Below, piece after piece: positions 1 to 8,739 of a stretch of DNA of 64,000 bases. This DNA comes from Roseiflexus castenholzii DSM 13941 (GTDB lineage: Bacteria > Chloroflexota > Chloroflexia > Chloroflexales > Roseiflexaceae): assembly GCF_000017805.1 (NCBI RefSeq), contig NC_009767.1, forward strand, positions 310,001 to 374,000, written 5' to 3'. The first letter of the stretch is position 1. The number at the start of each line of letters is the position of its first letter. Made by a program: the position numbers and the translations under genes. The notes under the pieces were generated by a model. That model saw only the letters and a list, made by a program, of their open reading frames with translations, did not search any database and was not told the DNA's origin.

Positions 1-615
1 GCGCTGGATGATCGCGCGCTGGCAGATGCAGCGCGCCTTATGGAGTCGCGCACGTATCGTCCTGGTGAATACATCGCCTACGAGGGAGAACGACCGGCTG
101 GCGTGTATTTTGTGCAGCGCGGCAGGGTGCGTTTATCGCGCACCGCGCCGGACGGTCGCGAGCAGGTGCTGGCGATGGTCGGCGCTGGCGAAAACTTCAA
201 TGCCGTCGCAATCTTCGACAGCCATGGCAACCTGACGACAGCGCGCGCGATGAGTCTGGTTCAATGCCTGATCTTGCCAGGGGATGCGCTGATCACCCTC
301 ATTCGCCGTCACCCCGACCTGGCGCTGGCGATGCTGCGCGAAATGGCGGGGCAACTGCGCAACCTGGCTGTGCTGGTCGAAGACCTGGCATTCCGGTCGG
401 TGCGCGAGCGACTGGCGCGCGAACTCTTGCGTGAGGCGCGTGAAGGCGCCGCCGAACTGACCCATCAGGAACTTGCAGAACGCACAGCCACCGTGCGCGA
501 GATCGCCGGACGGGCGCTGCGCCAGCTGGCACAGGAAGGACTCGTGCGGTTGGAGCGCGGGCGCGTGGTGGTGCTCGACCCGGACGGGCTGGCGCGCATC
601 GGGGATGGCGAGTGA
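1..615 (+). CDS. Crp/Fnr-family transcriptional regulator, 5' end cut by window
   Basis: The frame is open from base 1, so the start lies before the window and about 204 residues are visible. The N-terminal part is a cyclic-nucleotide-binding-like beta roll (RPGEYIAYEGERPAGVYFV, then RGRVRLSR). A long dimerisation helix follows (LREMAGQLRNLAVLVEDLAF). The C-terminus is a winged helix (THQELAERTATVREIAGRALRQL, then GLVRLERGRVVVLD). This is the Crp/Fnr order. No CxxC cluster ligands are seen in the visible part, so O2 sensing through an Fe-S cluster is not supported. The effector is unknown. The gene is monocistronic as far as can be seen: the next gene starts 339 bp downstream. An internal ATG at base 40 would drop the first strand of the beta roll and is unlikely to be the start. 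Confidence 0.85.
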   Translation, partial: ALDDRALADAARLMESRTYRPGEYIAYEGERPAGVYFVQRGRVRLSRTAPDGREQVLAMVGAGENFNAVAIFDSHGNLTTARAMSLVQCLILPGDALITLIRRHPDLALAMLREMAGQLRNLAVLVEDLAFRSVRERLARELLREAREGAAELTHQELAERTATVREIAGRALRQLAQEGLVRLERGRVVVLDPDGLARIGDGE

Positions 616-954
616 GGGACGAGACGCCGGTGAGTGACGCAGAGCGCAACGGGTGAAGGCGAGAAGGCGGGAAGGTAGCGCCGTCGTATTGCAATCGCTC
701 CATGGCACACGTTGAATATCGAACGGATCCGAACCTTGAGGTCTTTGCCGTAAAACCGTCCTTGCCGTGGAAACACTGCCGGCAGAGTGGTTTCTGCCCA
801 CTGCGAGCGCGCCGCCCGACCTTCAGGGTCTCGAGGGACATGAGAGCGATCAGGGACTGAAGACGGACAGGTTGTGGAACTAAAGTCACAGAAAAGTTGA
901 AGTGCGCGTGCTATGATGCGGGTGTGGAAGATTTCACCCAAAGAGGAGACAGAT
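616..954. other. Intergenic stretch between Crp/Fnr gene and ferredoxin
   Basis: No open frame here has protein-like composition or a recognisable domain. The segment must hold the ferredoxin promoter. A TATGAT hexamer at 912-917 is the best -10 candidate, but no convincing -35 precedes it, so I do not call the promoter. Confidence 0.4.
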
Positions 955-1191
955 ATGGCGTATATCATTGCGGAGCCTTGCATCGGCGTAAAAGATGCTT
1001 CGTGTGTGGCGGTCTGCCCGGTGGACTGTATCTACGAGGGCGAGGACCAGTACTACATCAACCCTGAAGAGTGCATCGACTGCGGCGCCTGTGAGCCAGA
1101 GTGCCCGGTTGAGGCGATCTTTGCCGATGACTCGGTGCCGGAGCAGTGGCACAGCTACATCGAGAAGAACCGCGCGTTCTTCGGGTTGTGA
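955..1191 (+). CDS. 7Fe ferredoxin (3Fe-4S/4Fe-4S), 78 residues
   Basis: This is a small soluble electron carrier. Cysteines are at 9, 17, 21, 25, 40, 43, 46 and 50. In the characterised seven-iron family, C9, C17 and C50 would hold the 3Fe-4S cluster and C21, C40, C43 and C46 the 4Fe-4S cluster, with C25 as the extra conserved cysteine. The first half has C-x7-C-x3-CP, not C-x2-C-x2-C, which separates it from 2[4Fe-4S] clostridial types. The ATG at 955 has an AGAGGAG Shine-Dalgarno six bases upstream. The in-frame codon at 913 is upstream of that site and is rejected. A hairpin follows the stop, so the gene is probably monocistronic. The redox partner cannot be told from context. Confidence 0.93.
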   Translation: MAYIIAEPCIGVKDASCVAVCPVDCIYEGEDQYYINPEECIDCGACEPECPVEAIFADDSVPEQWHSYIEKNRAFFGL

Positions 1192-1216
1192 TACGTCGGT
1201 CCGTTGCGTTGAATGG

Positions 1217-1236
1217 GGCGCTCCGCAAGGGGCGCC
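1217..1236 (+). terminator. Hairpin terminator after ferredoxin
   Basis: An 8-bp stem (GGCGCTCC / GGGGCGCC, one G-U pair) closes a GCAA tetraloop of the stable GNRA class. It lies 25 bp after the ferredoxin stop. The following tract (TTATGCTATT) is only moderately U-rich. Confidence 0.6.
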
Positions 1237-1384
1237 TTATGCTATTCCAGGGAGCAGGGAGGAGGGAACGTTCAACCCTCCTAGTGCATTGTGCGTCTGC
1301 CGTGTGCCACATTTCACCGTTGCGGCGCGACAACGCTCCTTCCACCTGCCGCCTGTCCCCCTCAATCCTCCCTGTGTGCTATAA

Positions 1385-1883
1385 TACCAATGACCGGTGA
1401 CCATCCGGCATGGTCACCCCGAGCCGCGCGAGGGGTCGTGCGCGACCCGCTTAGATTCCTCGCGGCGCTCGGAATGCCAAGTCGCGGCGCTCGGAATGCC
1501 AAGTCGCGGCGCTCGGAATGCCAAGTCGCGGCGCGCGGAATGCCAAGTCGCGGCGCTCGGAATGCCAAGTCGCGGCGCTCGGAATGCCAAGTCGCGGCGC
1601 GCGGAATGCCAAGTCGCGGCGCTCGGAATGCCAAGTCGCGGCGCTCGGAATGCCAAGTCGCGGCGCTCGGAATGCCAAGTCGCGGCGCTCGGAATGCCAA
1701 GTCGCGGCGCGCGGAATGCCAAGTCGCGGCGCTCGGAATGCCAAGTCGCGGCGCGCGGAATGCCAAGTCGCGGCGCGCGGAATGCCAAGTCGCGGCGCTC
1801 GGAATGCCAAGTCGCGGCGCTCGGAATGCCAAGTCGCGGCGCTCGGAATGACACACAAGCGGCATCGTCAATCGTCATTGGTA
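1385..1883 (+). mobile_element. Dispersed TIR element, copy a, with expanded 22-bp array
   Basis: The copy is bounded by TACCAAT and ATTGGTA and flanked on both sides by TAA (1382-1384 and 1884-1886), a 3-bp target duplication. Inside are the family hairpins TGACCATCCGGCATGGTCA and GGGTCG-TGCG-CGACCC. About 375 bp of 22-bp units are inserted relative to the short copies. It lies between the ferredoxin gene and a small membrane-protein gene. The right end reads GGTATAAT and could serve as a -10 for that gene. Confidence 0.85.
1471..1844. repeat. 17 tandem 22-bp units inside element copy a
   Basis: The unit is GGAATGCCAAGTCGCGGCGC plus TC or GC. The spacing is exactly 22 bp from GGAATG at 1471 to GGAATG at 1845. 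Units are near identical, the main variation being a T/G that turns CGCTC into CGCGC. 22 bp is not a multiple of three and the unit has no stop codons, so all six frames stay open through the array. These are not genes. Confidence 0.95.
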
Positions 1884-1922
1884 TAATTTGTGAGGAACAC
1901 TGGCGCAGGGGGATGCCTGCCC

Positions 1923-2399
1923 ATGACACGTTTCGACTTTCGGACGTTTCTGCTTATCTTTGGTGCGGCATGCGTTGGCGCGGTGTGGGCGACGCATCAG
2001 CGCAGTATGACAGCCCCCCCCTACAGCGAAGCGCAGATCCCGGCATTGATCTGGACGGTCTTTGCCACGCCATTCGCAATGTTCTGGGGATGGTTCGGAG
2101 CGCGGCGCGAGGAACGCTGGCTGGCGGCTTTCGTCTGTTTCTGCATCTACTTTCTTTCCACCTTTATCGCTGCGCGCTACGAGACGTGCGTTGTTGTGCA
2201 TGGATCGTTCAATCTGGTCAGTTGCTTCGTCGAAACAGAACAGGCGCAGGCGCTCGCCAACGCTCAGGGTCATCGCGTCTATTTCGAGTCAATTGTCGCG
2301 GTGCACCTGATCGCTGCGCTGGTCACGGCATTGCAGCGCGCGCTGAAACGACGTACAATGCAGGATGCATCGCTTCAAACGGCGAACGAGGCGACCTGA
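1923..2399 (+). CDS. Small membrane protein of unknown function, 158 residues
   Basis: I do not recognise the family. The protein starts MTRFDFRTFLLIFGAACVG, with a first membrane segment at about residues 8-25. A second lies near 45-62 (ALIWTVFATPFAMFWGWF), a third near 68-88 (WLAAFVCFCIYFLSTFIAA), and a last one near 128-145. A short cysteine-containing loop (CVVVHGSFNLVSCF) lies between segments 3 and 4. The ATG at 1923 is preceded by AGGGGGA. An upstream GTG at 1890 would begin almost at the edge of the repeat element and is less likely. The downstream dgt gene follows after 84 bp and may be co-transcribed. Confidence 0.65.
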   Translation: MTRFDFRTFLLIFGAACVGAVWATHQRSMTAPPYSEAQIPALIWTVFATPFAMFWGWFGARREERWLAAFVCFCIYFLSTFIAARYETCVVVHGSFNLVSCFVETEQAQALANAQGHRVYFESIVAVHLIAALVTALQRALKRRTMQDASLQTANEAT

Positions 2400-2483
2400 T
2401 TTCTTTCGTCCGGTTTGATGCGGGTTTTCCCGGCTTCTCTGTACAGCAGCGATATCCGACGTTGCCGGCGCTGGAGGTTCGGC

Positions 2484-3557
2484 ATGACCAGAGCGCATGT
2501 TGGTGTGCGCCAGCGTATCGAAGCGGATGAGCGCGCGCGCCTTTCGCCTCTGGCGGCGTTCAGCGATAGCGCCCACCGCGCGCGCCCCGAAGAGGCGTCG
2601 CCGGTGCGGAGCAGTTTTCAGCGTGATCGCGACCGCATTCTGCACTCGAAACCGTTTCGCCGCCTGAAACATAAAACGCAGGTGTTCATTTCACCGCAGG
2701 GGGATCACTACCGCACCCGCCTCACCCATACGCTTGAAGTGACGCAGATTGCGCGCACGGTCGCGCGCGCGCTGCGCCTCAACGAAGACCTGGTCGAGGC
2801 GATTGGTCTGGGGCATGATCTCGGGCATACCCCCTTCGGTCACGCAGGTGAGACGGCACTGTCGCACGCGATGGGGCGCGCCTTCCGTCATAACGAGCAG
2901 AGTCTACGCATTGTCGATGTGCTGGAACGGAACGGCGCCGGGTTGAATCTGACCGATCAGGTACGCGAGGGCATTTATATGCACTCAAAAGCCCGGCGCG
3001 ACATCACCATGCGCGCCTGGGGCACAGCCAGCACGCTCGAAGGGCAGATCGTCAAACTGTGCGATGCCATCGCGTATATCAATCACGACATCGATGATGC
3101 GATCCGTGGCGGGTTGTTGCACCCCGACGATCTGCCGCGCGACGCTATCGAGGTCCTCGGCGAAACGCACGGTCAGCGCCTCGATACGATGGTCTGCGAC
3201 CTGGTCGACCATAACTGGTGGGCGACCGGCGAAGCGCCGCCACCCGACCCACCGGAATTGTCGATGAGTCCAGATGTGCTGAAGGCGACCAATACGCTGC
3301 GAGAGTTTCTGTATCAGCGCGTGTACCTCGGATCGAGAGCCAAAGCGGACGACAGTAAGGTATACTTGATGATCGAGTTGCTGTACCATCATTTTCTGAA
3401 ACATCCAGAGCAGCTTCCCACAGATCTGCTGCGGATCAATCAGGAACGGAACGAACCAATCGAACGCGCCGTCGTGGACTATATTGCCGGTATGACCGAC
3501 CGCTTTGCGTTGAAGGTGTTCAACGACCTGTATGTACCGCGCACCTGGAGTGCATGA
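2484..3557 (+). CDS. dgt: dGTP triphosphohydrolase-like HD protein
   Basis: It is predicted to hydrolyse dGTP (or other dNTPs) to the deoxynucleoside and tripolyphosphate. HD-family metal ligands are visible: H in RLTHTLEV, the HD pair in GLGHDLGHTPFGH, and a late Asp in YINHDIDD. The 357-residue length fits the short Dgt-like type. ATG 2484 has GGAGG six bases upstream. Upstream in-frame starts lack a site and would add an Arg-rich, non-conserved tail. The gene precedes dnaG by 30 bp, so nucleotide-pool control and primase are probably on one transcript. The exact substrate is not certain, since many members of this branch are non-specific dNTPases. Confidence 0.92.
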   Translation: MTRAHVGVRQRIEADERARLSPLAAFSDSAHRARPEEASPVRSSFQRDRDRILHSKPFRRLKHKTQVFISPQGDHYRTRLTHTLEVTQIARTVARALRLNEDLVEAIGLGHDLGHTPFGHAGETALSHAMGRAFRHNEQSLRIVDVLERNGAGLNLTDQVREGIYMHSKARRDITMRAWGTASTLEGQIVKLCDAIAYINHDIDDAIRGGLLHPDDLPRDAIEVLGETHGQRLDTMVCDLVDHNWWATGEAPPPDPPELSMSPDVLKATNTLREFLYQRVYLGSRAKADDSKVYLMIELLYHHFLKHPEQLPTDLLRINQERNEPIERAVVDYIAGMTDRFALKVFNDLYVPRTWSA

Positions 3558-3587
3558 AGCGCGGTGCACGACTCTCAGTGGAACCAT

Positions 3588-5546
3588 ATGCCCGGCGTTA
3601 CCGATCAGATCAAAGAAAAGATCGATATTGTCGATTTCATTTCCGCCTATGTGCCATTGCGAAAGACGGGGCGCAGTTATGTCGGCTTCTGCCCGTTCCA
3701 TCCCAACACCCGCACACCGGCGTTTCACGTCTTTCCCGACACCCAAAGTTTTCACTGTTTCGGTTGCAAAGCGTCGGGGACTATCTTCGACTTTCTCATG
3801 CGGCGCGAGGGGATAGAGTTCCGCGAAGCGCTCGAACGCCTGGCACAGCGCGCTGGCGTGCAGTTGCATCCGCGCACCGAAGCCGAAGAGCAACAGGATC
3901 GGCTGCGCACCCGCCTGCTGGAAGTGAATGCAGCCGCAGCCGCGTTCTTTCGCCACATGCTGGTGAAGTCGCAACGCGGCGAGGAGGCGCGCGCATATGT
4001 CGCCAAACGGCGCATTGACGACGCGACCGGTGAAGCGTTCCTGATCGGCTACGCTCCCGACGACTGGAGTTTGTTGCTCTCCTATCTGACCGAACGGCGC
4101 GGCTTTGCACCGGAAGAAATCGAAGCCGCCGGTCTGGCGATCCATCACGAAACCCGTGGGTATTACGACCGGTTCCGCCATCGGCTCATGTTCCCGATTC
4201 GCTCCGCGAGCGGCGAGATTGTGGCGTTTGGCGGCAGGGCGTTGGGAGATGTGCAACCGAAGTATATGAACTCGCCGCAAACACCGCTCTTCGACAAGGG
4301 CAAGGTCTTGTACGGGCTTGACCTGGCGCGCGATGCAATCCGCCAGAGCGACGCCGCGGTGATCGTGGAGGGGTACGTCGATGTGATTATTGCCCATCAG
4401 TATGGGTTTCGCAATGTCGTTGCGCCGCTCGGCACGGCGTTGACCGCCGATCACGTGGCGCTGGTGAAGAAACTCTCGCACCGGGTGTATCTGGCGCTCG
4501 ACGCCGACACCGCCGGCGCGCGCGCGACGCTCAAGGGGTTGCAGGCGCTCCAGAGCCAACCGGAGGGTGAATTGACCGCGGTCATCTCGCCGCAGGGGGT
4601 GATCGCGCTGCAACGCCGCCAGGATGTCGAGATCAGAATCCTGGCGCTCCCCGAAGGCAAAGACCCCGATGAGGTCATTCAGGAAAATCCGGAGCAGTGG
4701 CGCGCGGCGCTGGCAGCGGCGCGCCCGGCAATGGATTTTTATATCGAGACGCTGACATCCGACCTTGATCTGTCGAGCGGGCGTGGGAGAGCGGAGGCTG
4801 TCGAACGAATAGCGCCGCTCCTCACACAGATCGCCAATCCGGTTGAGCAGGCGCACTACATTCAGCAACTGGCACGACTGATCGATATCGAGGAAGCGCA
4901 TATCCTCGCAGCGTTGAGCAATAAGGCGCGCCAGGAAGGGCAGCGCCGTCCGTCGGATCAGGGACGCGCGACAAAGGTTCTGGAACAGCAACCTGGCGAC
5001 GCAAACCAGCAACCCGATGAAACCCCGCCGCCTCCAACGCAAGAGGAGTATTTGTTGAGTTGGATTATTCGCTACCCGACTGCGCGCGCTGCCGTGGAGG
5101 AGAAACTTCATCGCGATCTGGCGACGTATCCGGCATTGCAATCGCTTATGAGCGGAACCATCGACGAGTTGTTCACTTCTGATGAATGCCGCGCACTGTG
5201 GCGCGCCTGGATCGCCGCCCCCACCGGGAGCGACCCGCAGGCGTGGGCGACGACTCTGTATGCGCCGCTCGACGCGGTGGCGCAGCGTGTGCTGGAGTTG
5301 CACGCACCACAACCTCAGGCGTATCGGATTGTCAACGATGCACTGGAATGTGCTACAATCCTTCAGCGCGATGCTGCAAAACGCTGGCTCGTCCAGATCG
5401 CGCGCATGCAGACGGCAGCGACCGGTGAAGCAGAACAGGAAATCCTGCTCGACCAACTGGTGCAGGTCAAACAGTTTATCAATATGTTGAGCATCCCACG
5501 CCGGAGCTCAGCATATGCCGACCTGCATGTCCTGCATATGCCCTGA
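3588..5546 (+). CDS. dnaG: DNA primase
   Basis: It makes RNA primers at the replication fork. The N-terminal CHC2 zinc finger is complete (C35, H38, C57, C60 within GFCPFHPNTRTPAFHVFPD and HCFGC). The Toprim core has the acidic patch VIVEGYVDVI (about residue 260) and DADTAGARA (about 304). A Gln-rich linker (about 455-485) leads to a helical C-terminal DnaB-interaction region. The total of 652 residues is normal. The ATG at 3588 matches the usual family start (MPGVTDQIKEKIDIVDFIS). A GTG at 3564 would add eight residues and has only a weak Shine-Dalgarno upstream. With dgt before and rpoD after, this resembles the macromolecular-synthesis operon. Confidence 0.97.
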   Translation: MPGVTDQIKEKIDIVDFISAYVPLRKTGRSYVGFCPFHPNTRTPAFHVFPDTQSFHCFGCKASGTIFDFLMRREGIEFREALERLAQRAGVQLHPRTEAEEQQDRLRTRLLEVNAAAAAFFRHMLVKSQRGEEARAYVAKRRIDDATGEAFLIGYAPDDWSLLLSYLTERRGFAPEEIEAAGLAIHHETRGYYDRFRHRLMFPIRSASGEIVAFGGRALGDVQPKYMNSPQTPLFDKGKVLYGLDLARDAIRQSDAAVIVEGYVDVIIAHQYGFRNVVAPLGTALTADHVALVKKLSHRVYLALDADTAGARATLKGLQALQSQPEGELTAVISPQGVIALQRRQDVEIRILALPEGKDPDEVIQENPEQWRAALAAARPAMDFYIETLTSDLDLSSGRGRAEAVERIAPLLTQIANPVEQAHYIQQLARLIDIEEAHILAALSNKARQEGQRRPSDQGRATKVLEQQPGDANQQPDETPPPPTQEEYLLSWIIRYPTARAAVEEKLHRDLATYPALQSLMSGTIDELFTSDECRALWRAWIAAPTGSDPQAWATTLYAPLDAVAQRVLELHAPQPQAYRIVNDALECATILQRDAAKRWLVQIARMQTAATGEAEQEILLDQLVQVKQFINMLSIPRRSSAYADLHVLHMP

Positions 5547-5711
5547 CAGGTGTGGTGAATCCGCTGCTGGCTGAAAGAAACGTTGTTGGAAGCAGACAAG
5601 TCATTCGTGACGGTGACCGCATCTCTCTGCTGCCAGACCTTCTCAGCGCTGCAAAGATAAACAAGCCCTGAGTCATGTGGATTAAGGCGGTGGTTGCCTG
5701 CGGAGGTTTCG
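5547..5711. other. dnaG-rpoD gap
   Basis: 165 bp without an open frame. No strong sigma-70 hexamer pair is seen, so co-transcription of rpoD with dnaG is possible. The rpoD Shine-Dalgarno GGAGG is at 5702-5706. Confidence 0.4.
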
Positions 5712-7337
5712 ATGGAACAAGCGAACGAGCCACTTCTGGAAGATGATCTGCTGCTCGACGATCTGGACGATGACATGACCGGCGCTTCCCGTGAACCCGA
5801 AGAGGAGCCGCAGACGATCACAAGTCTAAGTGATCTGCTGGCAATCGGCAAACAGCGCGGTTTTGTCACCGAGGGAGAAATTGCGCAACTGCTTGCAGGC
5901 AGCGACGCCGATAGCGACCGTCTGGCGGAAATTCAACAGGCGCTTCAGTCGGCAGGCATTGCCACGCGCGATGAGATGATTGCCGGCGGCGCCGAGATCG
6001 ATGTGCACTTCGAGGAGGAAGGCGATCTTGACGACTTGAGCGTCGAGGGCATCAGCATCAACGATACGGTGCGCATGTATCTGCGCGAGATTGGACGGGT
6101 GCCGCTCCTGACCGCGCGCCAGGAAACGCTGCTGGCGCAGAAGATCGAGATCGGCGAATATCTGGAGTCGTACCGCACCCAACTGGCGGCGGACTGGCGC
6201 CCTGAGCAGATCGACTCTGTTGGCGCACAAATGTATCAGCGCCTGCAAAAAACCTGGCCCGTGGTTGAGGATGCCATTCGATTGCTCTACGCGATTGTCG
6301 AGCAACCGTTGCCCGATCCGCTGACCCCCGGTTGCCTGCGCGAGGTCTCCGCCATTCAGGAACGTATGACGTTTGAGCAGCGGCAGATGTTCGACAAGCG
6401 CCGCAATGAGTTGATCAAACAGCACCGGATGACGGCAGAACAGTTTGATCAGACGTTCGCTCAGGCGACGATTATCTTTTCGCTTCTGCCTGCCGCCGTT
6501 CAGCAACGGCTGGCGCTATCCGCCAACTGGCCCTCCGTCGAGGAAGTGCAGCACATGTGCGCCGATGTGCGCGATCAACTCTGGCGCGATTGGAATCTTG
6601 CGATTGAGCAGGGCAAAACAGCGCGCGAGGATTTGACCCAGGCAAATCTCCGGTTGGTCGTGTCGGTGGCGAAGAAGTATATCGGGCGTGGGTTACAACT
6701 CCTCGACCTGATTCAGGAGGGGAATGTCGGGCTGATCCGCGCGGTCGAAAAGTTCGACTATCGCAAAGGGTTCAAGTTCTCGACCTACGCAACCTGGTGG
6801 ATTCGCCAGGCGATCACGCGCGCCATTGCCGATCAGGCGCGCACTATTCGGATTCCGGTGCATATGGTCGAGACCATCAATCGCCTGATGCGTGAAAGCC
6901 GCCGCATGCTCCAGGAGTTGGGGCGCGAACCAACCGACGAGGAGTTGTCGCGCGCATTGGGCATCCCGGTGGATAAAGTGCGTTCGATCCGTAAAACGTC
7001 GCTCGAACCGGTCTCGCTCGAGACGCCGGTCGGGCAGGAGGAAGACAGTCAACTCGGCGATTTTATCGAAGACTCAAAAGTGCTTGCGCCTTCCGACGCC
7101 GCCAGCCATCAGATGCTGCGTGAGCAGGTCGAACAGGTGCTGAATCAGCTCACAGAACGCGAACGTCGTGTCCTCCAATTGCGGTTTGGTCTTGAAGATG
7201 GTCACAGCCGCACCCTCGAGGAGGTTGGCAAGGAGTTCGGCGTGACTCGTGAGCGTATCCGCCAGATTGAGGTGAAAGCGCTGCGAAAACTGCGTCATCC
7301 TCGCCTCGGCAAGAAACTTCGCGATTATCTTGAATAA
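5712..7337 (+). CDS. rpoD: RNA polymerase primary-type sigma factor
   Basis: A group 1/2 sigma-70 factor of 541 residues. It has an acidic N-terminus (LLEDDLLLDDLDDDM), a region 1.1-like segment, then region 1.2 (DTVRMYLREIGRVPLL). A non-conserved insert of about 160 residues carries predicted helices. Region 2 contains the -10 recognition motifs (LVVSVAKKYIGRGLQLLDLI, then FKFSTYATWWIRQAI). Region 3 follows (PVHMVETINRL), and region 4 ends with the -35-binding helix (EEVGKEFGVTRERIRQIE). ATG 5712 has GGAGG five bases upstream. Its position after dnaG supports the housekeeping role, but Chloroflexota often carry several rpoD paralogues, so primary versus alternative is not proven. The stop overlaps a potential TTG start of the next gene. 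Confidence 0.95.
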   Translation: MEQANEPLLEDDLLLDDLDDDMTGASREPEEEPQTITSLSDLLAIGKQRGFVTEGEIAQLLAGSDADSDRLAEIQQALQSAGIATRDEMIAGGAEIDVHFEEEGDLDDLSVEGISINDTVRMYLREIGRVPLLTARQETLLAQKIEIGEYLESYRTQLAADWRPEQIDSVGAQMYQRLQKTWPVVEDAIRLLYAIVEQPLPDPLTPGCLREVSAIQERMTFEQRQMFDKRRNELIKQHRMTAEQFDQTFAQATIIFSLLPAAVQQRLALSANWPSVEEVQHMCADVRDQLWRDWNLAIEQGKTAREDLTQANLRLVVSVAKKYIGRGLQLLDLIQEGNVGLIRAVEKFDYRKGFKFSTYATWWIRQAITRAIADQARTIRIPVHMVETINRLMRESRRMLQELGREPTDEELSRALGIPVDKVRSIRKTSLEPVSLETPVGQEEDSQLGDFIEDSKVLAPSDAASHQMLREQVEQVLNQLTERERRVLQLRFGLEDGHSRTLEEVGKEFGVTRERIRQIEVKALRKLRHPRLGKKLRDYLE

Positions 7338-7383
7338 GTGGAAGTGGCATGTCCCCGGCGTTGGGCGCCTTTCCCGTCGCCGG

Positions 7384-8739
7384 ATGCCCCATGGTGTGCC
7401 AGTGTACGATTTCGAGGAGTTCGACTTCTACGAATTGCTTGGCGTGTCGCGTTCGGCATCGCCGGAAGAGATCAAACGTGCATATCGGCGCGAGATTGCC
7501 AGGTATCATCCCGATCGGTTCGTTAATGCCAGCCCGGAAGACCTTGAGTATGCGCGTCGCCGTAGCCAGTTGCTGACCGAGGCGTATGCGACATTAAGCA
7601 ATCCGTCGGCGCGGAACGCTTACAACCTTGATCGCCGCCGCCAAGTCGCCCGAAGACCGTCACGGACCACACCGCCGCCGCCAACCCAACGCGACCATCA
7701 GGCGGAACTCTATCAGCAGGCGCGCGACCATCTCGATGCGGGACGGTTTGTTCAGGCAATTGCGGCATTGCGCCAGTTGCACCGGATCAATCCATTCTAC
7801 CGCGATAGCGCTGAGTTGCTCGCGGATGCTGAACGTCGTCTGCGGGATCGCACAACGGGAAGACGTTCCGGTGTATCACCGGTCAGGCAACGGCGCCTGA
7901 TTCTGGTTACCGGAGTGGCGGCGGTTATTGTCCTGATGAGCGGCTCAGTCTGGTGGCTGAGAACACAGTATGCGCCGCGCTCCGCCGATGCGGGTGCGGG
8001 GGTGGTCGCCACGCCGGCCACTGCGCCATCGCAGACTCCGGTCGAGCCGACGCCAACCGTGCTATCGCCAACGGTTCCATCGGTGCGAACGACGCCTCCC
8101 CTGACCCAACCGATCCCGGAAGTGACGGTTGCGCCGCCCACACAGACAACCCGCGCGCCATTGCTCCCTCCAACCCCATCCCCTCTCCCGCCATCGCTCG
8201 AAGCGGAAGGCGCTGTGATCCTGCGCGACGATACGTTCACCACCGGTTGGGCGTCGGTGCGCCGCACAGACTGGAGTGTCGGTCCACGTGATGAACGGTA
8301 TCGCATCACTGCTGAGGCGCAGGTGGGGGTGATCTGGAGTTATCGCAGCGTGCCGAACAGCGATGTACGCATGAAGGTTGATGTCGAAGTCATCGAGGGT
8401 GAAGGCGGGGTCATTCTGCGATTTCGCAACGAACAGAATTACCTGATCTTCATGGTTGCGCCACAAACCGGAAGTTTTCGTCTCGAACATATGCGCAATG
8501 GGACGCTGGCGCTGATGGCTGGCGGGACGCGCGACGATCTTCGCTTTCCCGATGGACGGTTTCGCCTCGATGTCCGTCTCAGCAGTGAACAGGTCAGGAT
8601 TGCGGTCAATGGACAGGTCGTGGTCGAGACTGATGTGCCCGCTCTACCGGCGACATCGCGCTTTGGGCTGGCGGTGGCTGCGCGCGATACACGCAGTGAA
8701 GCCTGGTTCGATAATCTGGAAATTCGAGCGTTACCTTAA
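7384..8739 (+). CDS. Membrane-anchored J-domain protein with extracytoplasmic jelly-roll-like domain
   Basis: Residues about 10-75 form a J domain with the HPD signature (ARYHPDRF, near residue 42), which should stimulate a DnaK ATPase in the cytoplasm. A short repeat-like helical segment follows (about 95-150, QARDHLDAGRFVQAIAAL). One membrane helix lies near 171-191 (LILVTGVAAVIVLMSGSVWWL). A Pro/Thr-rich linker of about 80 residues leads to a C-terminal beta-sandwich of about 170 residues (GGVILRFRNEQNYLIFMV, then FRLDVRLSSEQVRIAVNGQ, then AWFDNLEIRAL) like the concanavalin/DUF1080-type sugar-binding folds. ATG 7384 is chosen because the J domain begins soon after. A TTG at 7330 overlapping the rpoD stop is the alternative. 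The stop overlaps the next start (TAATG). Confidence 0.8.
   Translation: MPHGVPVYDFEEFDFYELLGVSRSASPEEIKRAYRREIARYHPDRFVNASPEDLEYARRRSQLLTEAYATLSNPSARNAYNLDRRRQVARRPSRTTPPPPTQRDHQAELYQQARDHLDAGRFVQAIAALRQLHRINPFYRDSAELLADAERRLRDRTTGRRSGVSPVRQRRLILVTGVAAVIVLMSGSVWWLRTQYAPRSADAGAGVVATPATAPSQTPVEPTPTVLSPTVPSVRTTPPLTQPIPEVTVAPPTQTTRAPLLPPTPSPLPPSLEAEGAVILRDDTFTTGWASVRRTDWSVGPRDERYRITAEAQVGVIWSYRSVPNSDVRMKVDVEVIEGEGGVILRFRNEQNYLIFMVAPQTGSFRLEHMRNGTLALMAGGTRDDLRFPDGRFRLDVRLSSEQVRIAVNGQVVVETDVPALPATSRFGLAVAARDTRSEAWFDNLEIRALP

Noticed and set aside
1471..1844. CRISPR array
   Set aside because: Units are contiguous with no unique spacers.
1291..2530. Several overlapping frames of 120-377 codons across the 22-bp array
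   Set aside because: The unit has no stop codons and 22 is not a multiple of three, so every frame is open. The encoded peptides are simple repeats.
2985..5456. 823-codon minus-strand frame opposite dgt/dnaG
   Set aside because: Both plus-strand genes are certain; this is a mirror frame of GC-rich codons.
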